A stretch of 64,000 nt of DNA from Epiperipatus broadwayi. Its lineage: Eukaryota; Onychophora; Udeonychophora; Euonychophora; Peripatidae. A program made the position numbers and the translations under genes. Below the pieces are notes generated by a model. It saw only the letters and a list, made by a program, of their open reading frames with translations, searched no databases and was not told the DNA's origin. The stretch covers positions 2,024,413 to 2,088,412 of the forward strand of contig JAQFVV010012512.1 of the NCBI GenBank assembly GCA_028023455.1. Reading direction: 5' to 3'. Below are positions 63,185 through 64,000 of this stretch, one piece after another; the stretch's first letter is position 1; each line of letters begins with the position of its first letter.

Positions 63185-63780
63185 ATATACATAACCACAT
63201 ACATGTGAAAAAGATAAATAATCTCCAATATACATATTGTGCTAAACCAGCACCCATGAGTTGGTCCGAATCATCATCTTCCACACATATTTATATATCA
63301 TTGTTCGGTTTATATTAAGATAGCAAATCTAGTAACTTAAGGTCAACATGGGTATGACAGTAATATCAAGGAATTTACATTTCTTGAAGAATAGTTATCT
63401 TTTTCACATGTATATGGTCATGTGCATCAGTTATATAAAATATAGTAAATGATACCAAAATCATACTTTTCTTTATTTTGCTGTAATATTCTATAAATAC
63501 AATTTATCCAAACCATTTCAAACACTTTTTAGCAAAACTCTTTATTTGTACATATATACTACACCTACGTTTCGACTGTCCTGCAGTCTTGTTCAGAGCT
63601 AGATTAAAGTGAACTGGCTCTGAAAAAGACTGCAGGACAGTTGAAACGTAGGTGTATGTATATATGTAGAAATAAAGAGTTTTGCTAAAAAATGGTATAA
63701 GTGGTTTGGATAAATTGTATATATAGTAAATGACTGAAGGGAGTTTGAAAGTTTGTGTTCATATCACCCATATATAATAA
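63185..63780. repeat. Diverged relative of the 480-bp unit, split by an insertion
   Basis: AAAAAGATAAATAATCTCCAATATAC, GCTAAACCAGCACCCATGAG and TAAGGTCAACATGGGTATGA parallel the units at 20611-22450. The tail resumes after 63733 with GAGTTTGAAAGTTTGTGTTC (compare GTTATGTGAAAGTCTGTGCTC). Between them lies the insertion at 63453-63722. Confidence 0.6.
63453..63722. mobile_element. 270-bp foldback insertion with 11-bp target duplication
   Basis: Flanked by ATAGTAAATGA at 63442-63452 and 63723-63733. Internal arms pair over about 100 bp: ACAATTTATCCAAACCA / TGGTTTGGATAAATTGT, TTAGCAAAACTCTTTATTT / AAATAAAGAGTTTTGCTAA and ACACCTACGTTTCGACTGTC / GACAGTTGAAACGTAGGTGT. The loop is GTTCAGAGCTAGATTAAAGTGAACTGG-like. 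Confidence 0.75.
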
Positions 63781-63849
63781 TTAATAATAATTAAAGCAAG
63801 TCATATATAACATGACGTTACTTTTAATAAGCTTGTAGTTACAAAAATG

Positions 63850-64000
63850 CACACAGAGAATGTACCAATAGCTCAAACAAGCTCTTAATTAATAAGTGTG
63901 GTATGAGATGAGAGTGTTCTAGGTAGAGATTTTAAATATTTTCTCATACCGCACTTATTAATTAAGAGCTTGTTTGAGCTATTGGTATGCTCTCTGTGTG
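63850..64000. repeat. Foldback at window edge
   Basis: CACACAGAGAATGTACCAAT pairs with ATTGGTATGCTCTCTGTGTG at the window end. The arms continue through AGCTCAAACAAGCTCTTAAT and TTAATAAGTG.GGTATGAGA. The true right border may lie beyond 64000. Confidence 0.8.

Overview
This is an AT-rich window of an animal nuclear genome. It is eukaryotic: there is one gene split by very large introns with GT-AG borders, and both class I (LINE, SINE, LTR) and class II (Merlin, hAT, Tigger/pogo-like, foldback MITE) transposons. The mix of tRNA-derived SINEs, TA/TG microsatellites, foldback repeats and 20-kb introns would suit a lophotrochozoan such as a cephalopod mollusc. That placement is an impression only; no host gene here fixes the taxon.

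Host gene. Three exons on the + strand (25369-25509, 47372-47525, 54273-54360) join in perfect phase into about 128 codons ending in TAG. The product looks like a small NTF2-like/SnoaL-like (DUF4440-type) protein. Its start codon is not identified. A candidate upstream exon at 1042-1096 is phase-compatible, and 4379-4568 is a weaker alternative. The introns are about 21.9 kb and 6.7 kb and hold many of the transposons.

Layout. 1-5.8 kb: a 757-bp foldback, a candidate exon, a dispersed repeat, an LTR-like remnant and a second foldback. 5.8-10.2 kb: no genes seen. 10.6-12.1 kb: a decayed gag on +. 12.9-15.3 kb: a second copy of the dispersed repeat, interrupted by two transposons whose empty sites survive in the first copy. 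15.4-23.6 kb: a gag-only LTR retrotransposon on the minus strand with long LTRs, a PBS resembling a tRNA-Lys primer site, and a PPT. Its 5' LTR is split by a 1.84-kb array of inverted 480-bp units. 25.4-54.4 kb: the NTF2-like gene, whose introns contain a hAT deletion derivative (28.8 kb), a LINE with 15-bp target duplications (31.4-36.6 kb) and an apparently intact Merlin transposon (36.7-39.1 kb). 51.8-52.5 kb: a strikingly G-poor C/T/A tract. 55.6-64 kb: a second Tigger-like element, a tiny SINE with a 16-bp target duplication, a decayed LINE whose ORF1 is a GDSL/SGNH esterase, and more foldbacks.

No bacterial-type operons, CRISPR arrays or rRNA were seen. The only host function supported is the NTF2-like gene; almost everything else is mobile DNA. 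The most notable mobile item is the Merlin element, which keeps matched termini, an 8-bp target duplication and an uninterrupted DDE transposase.
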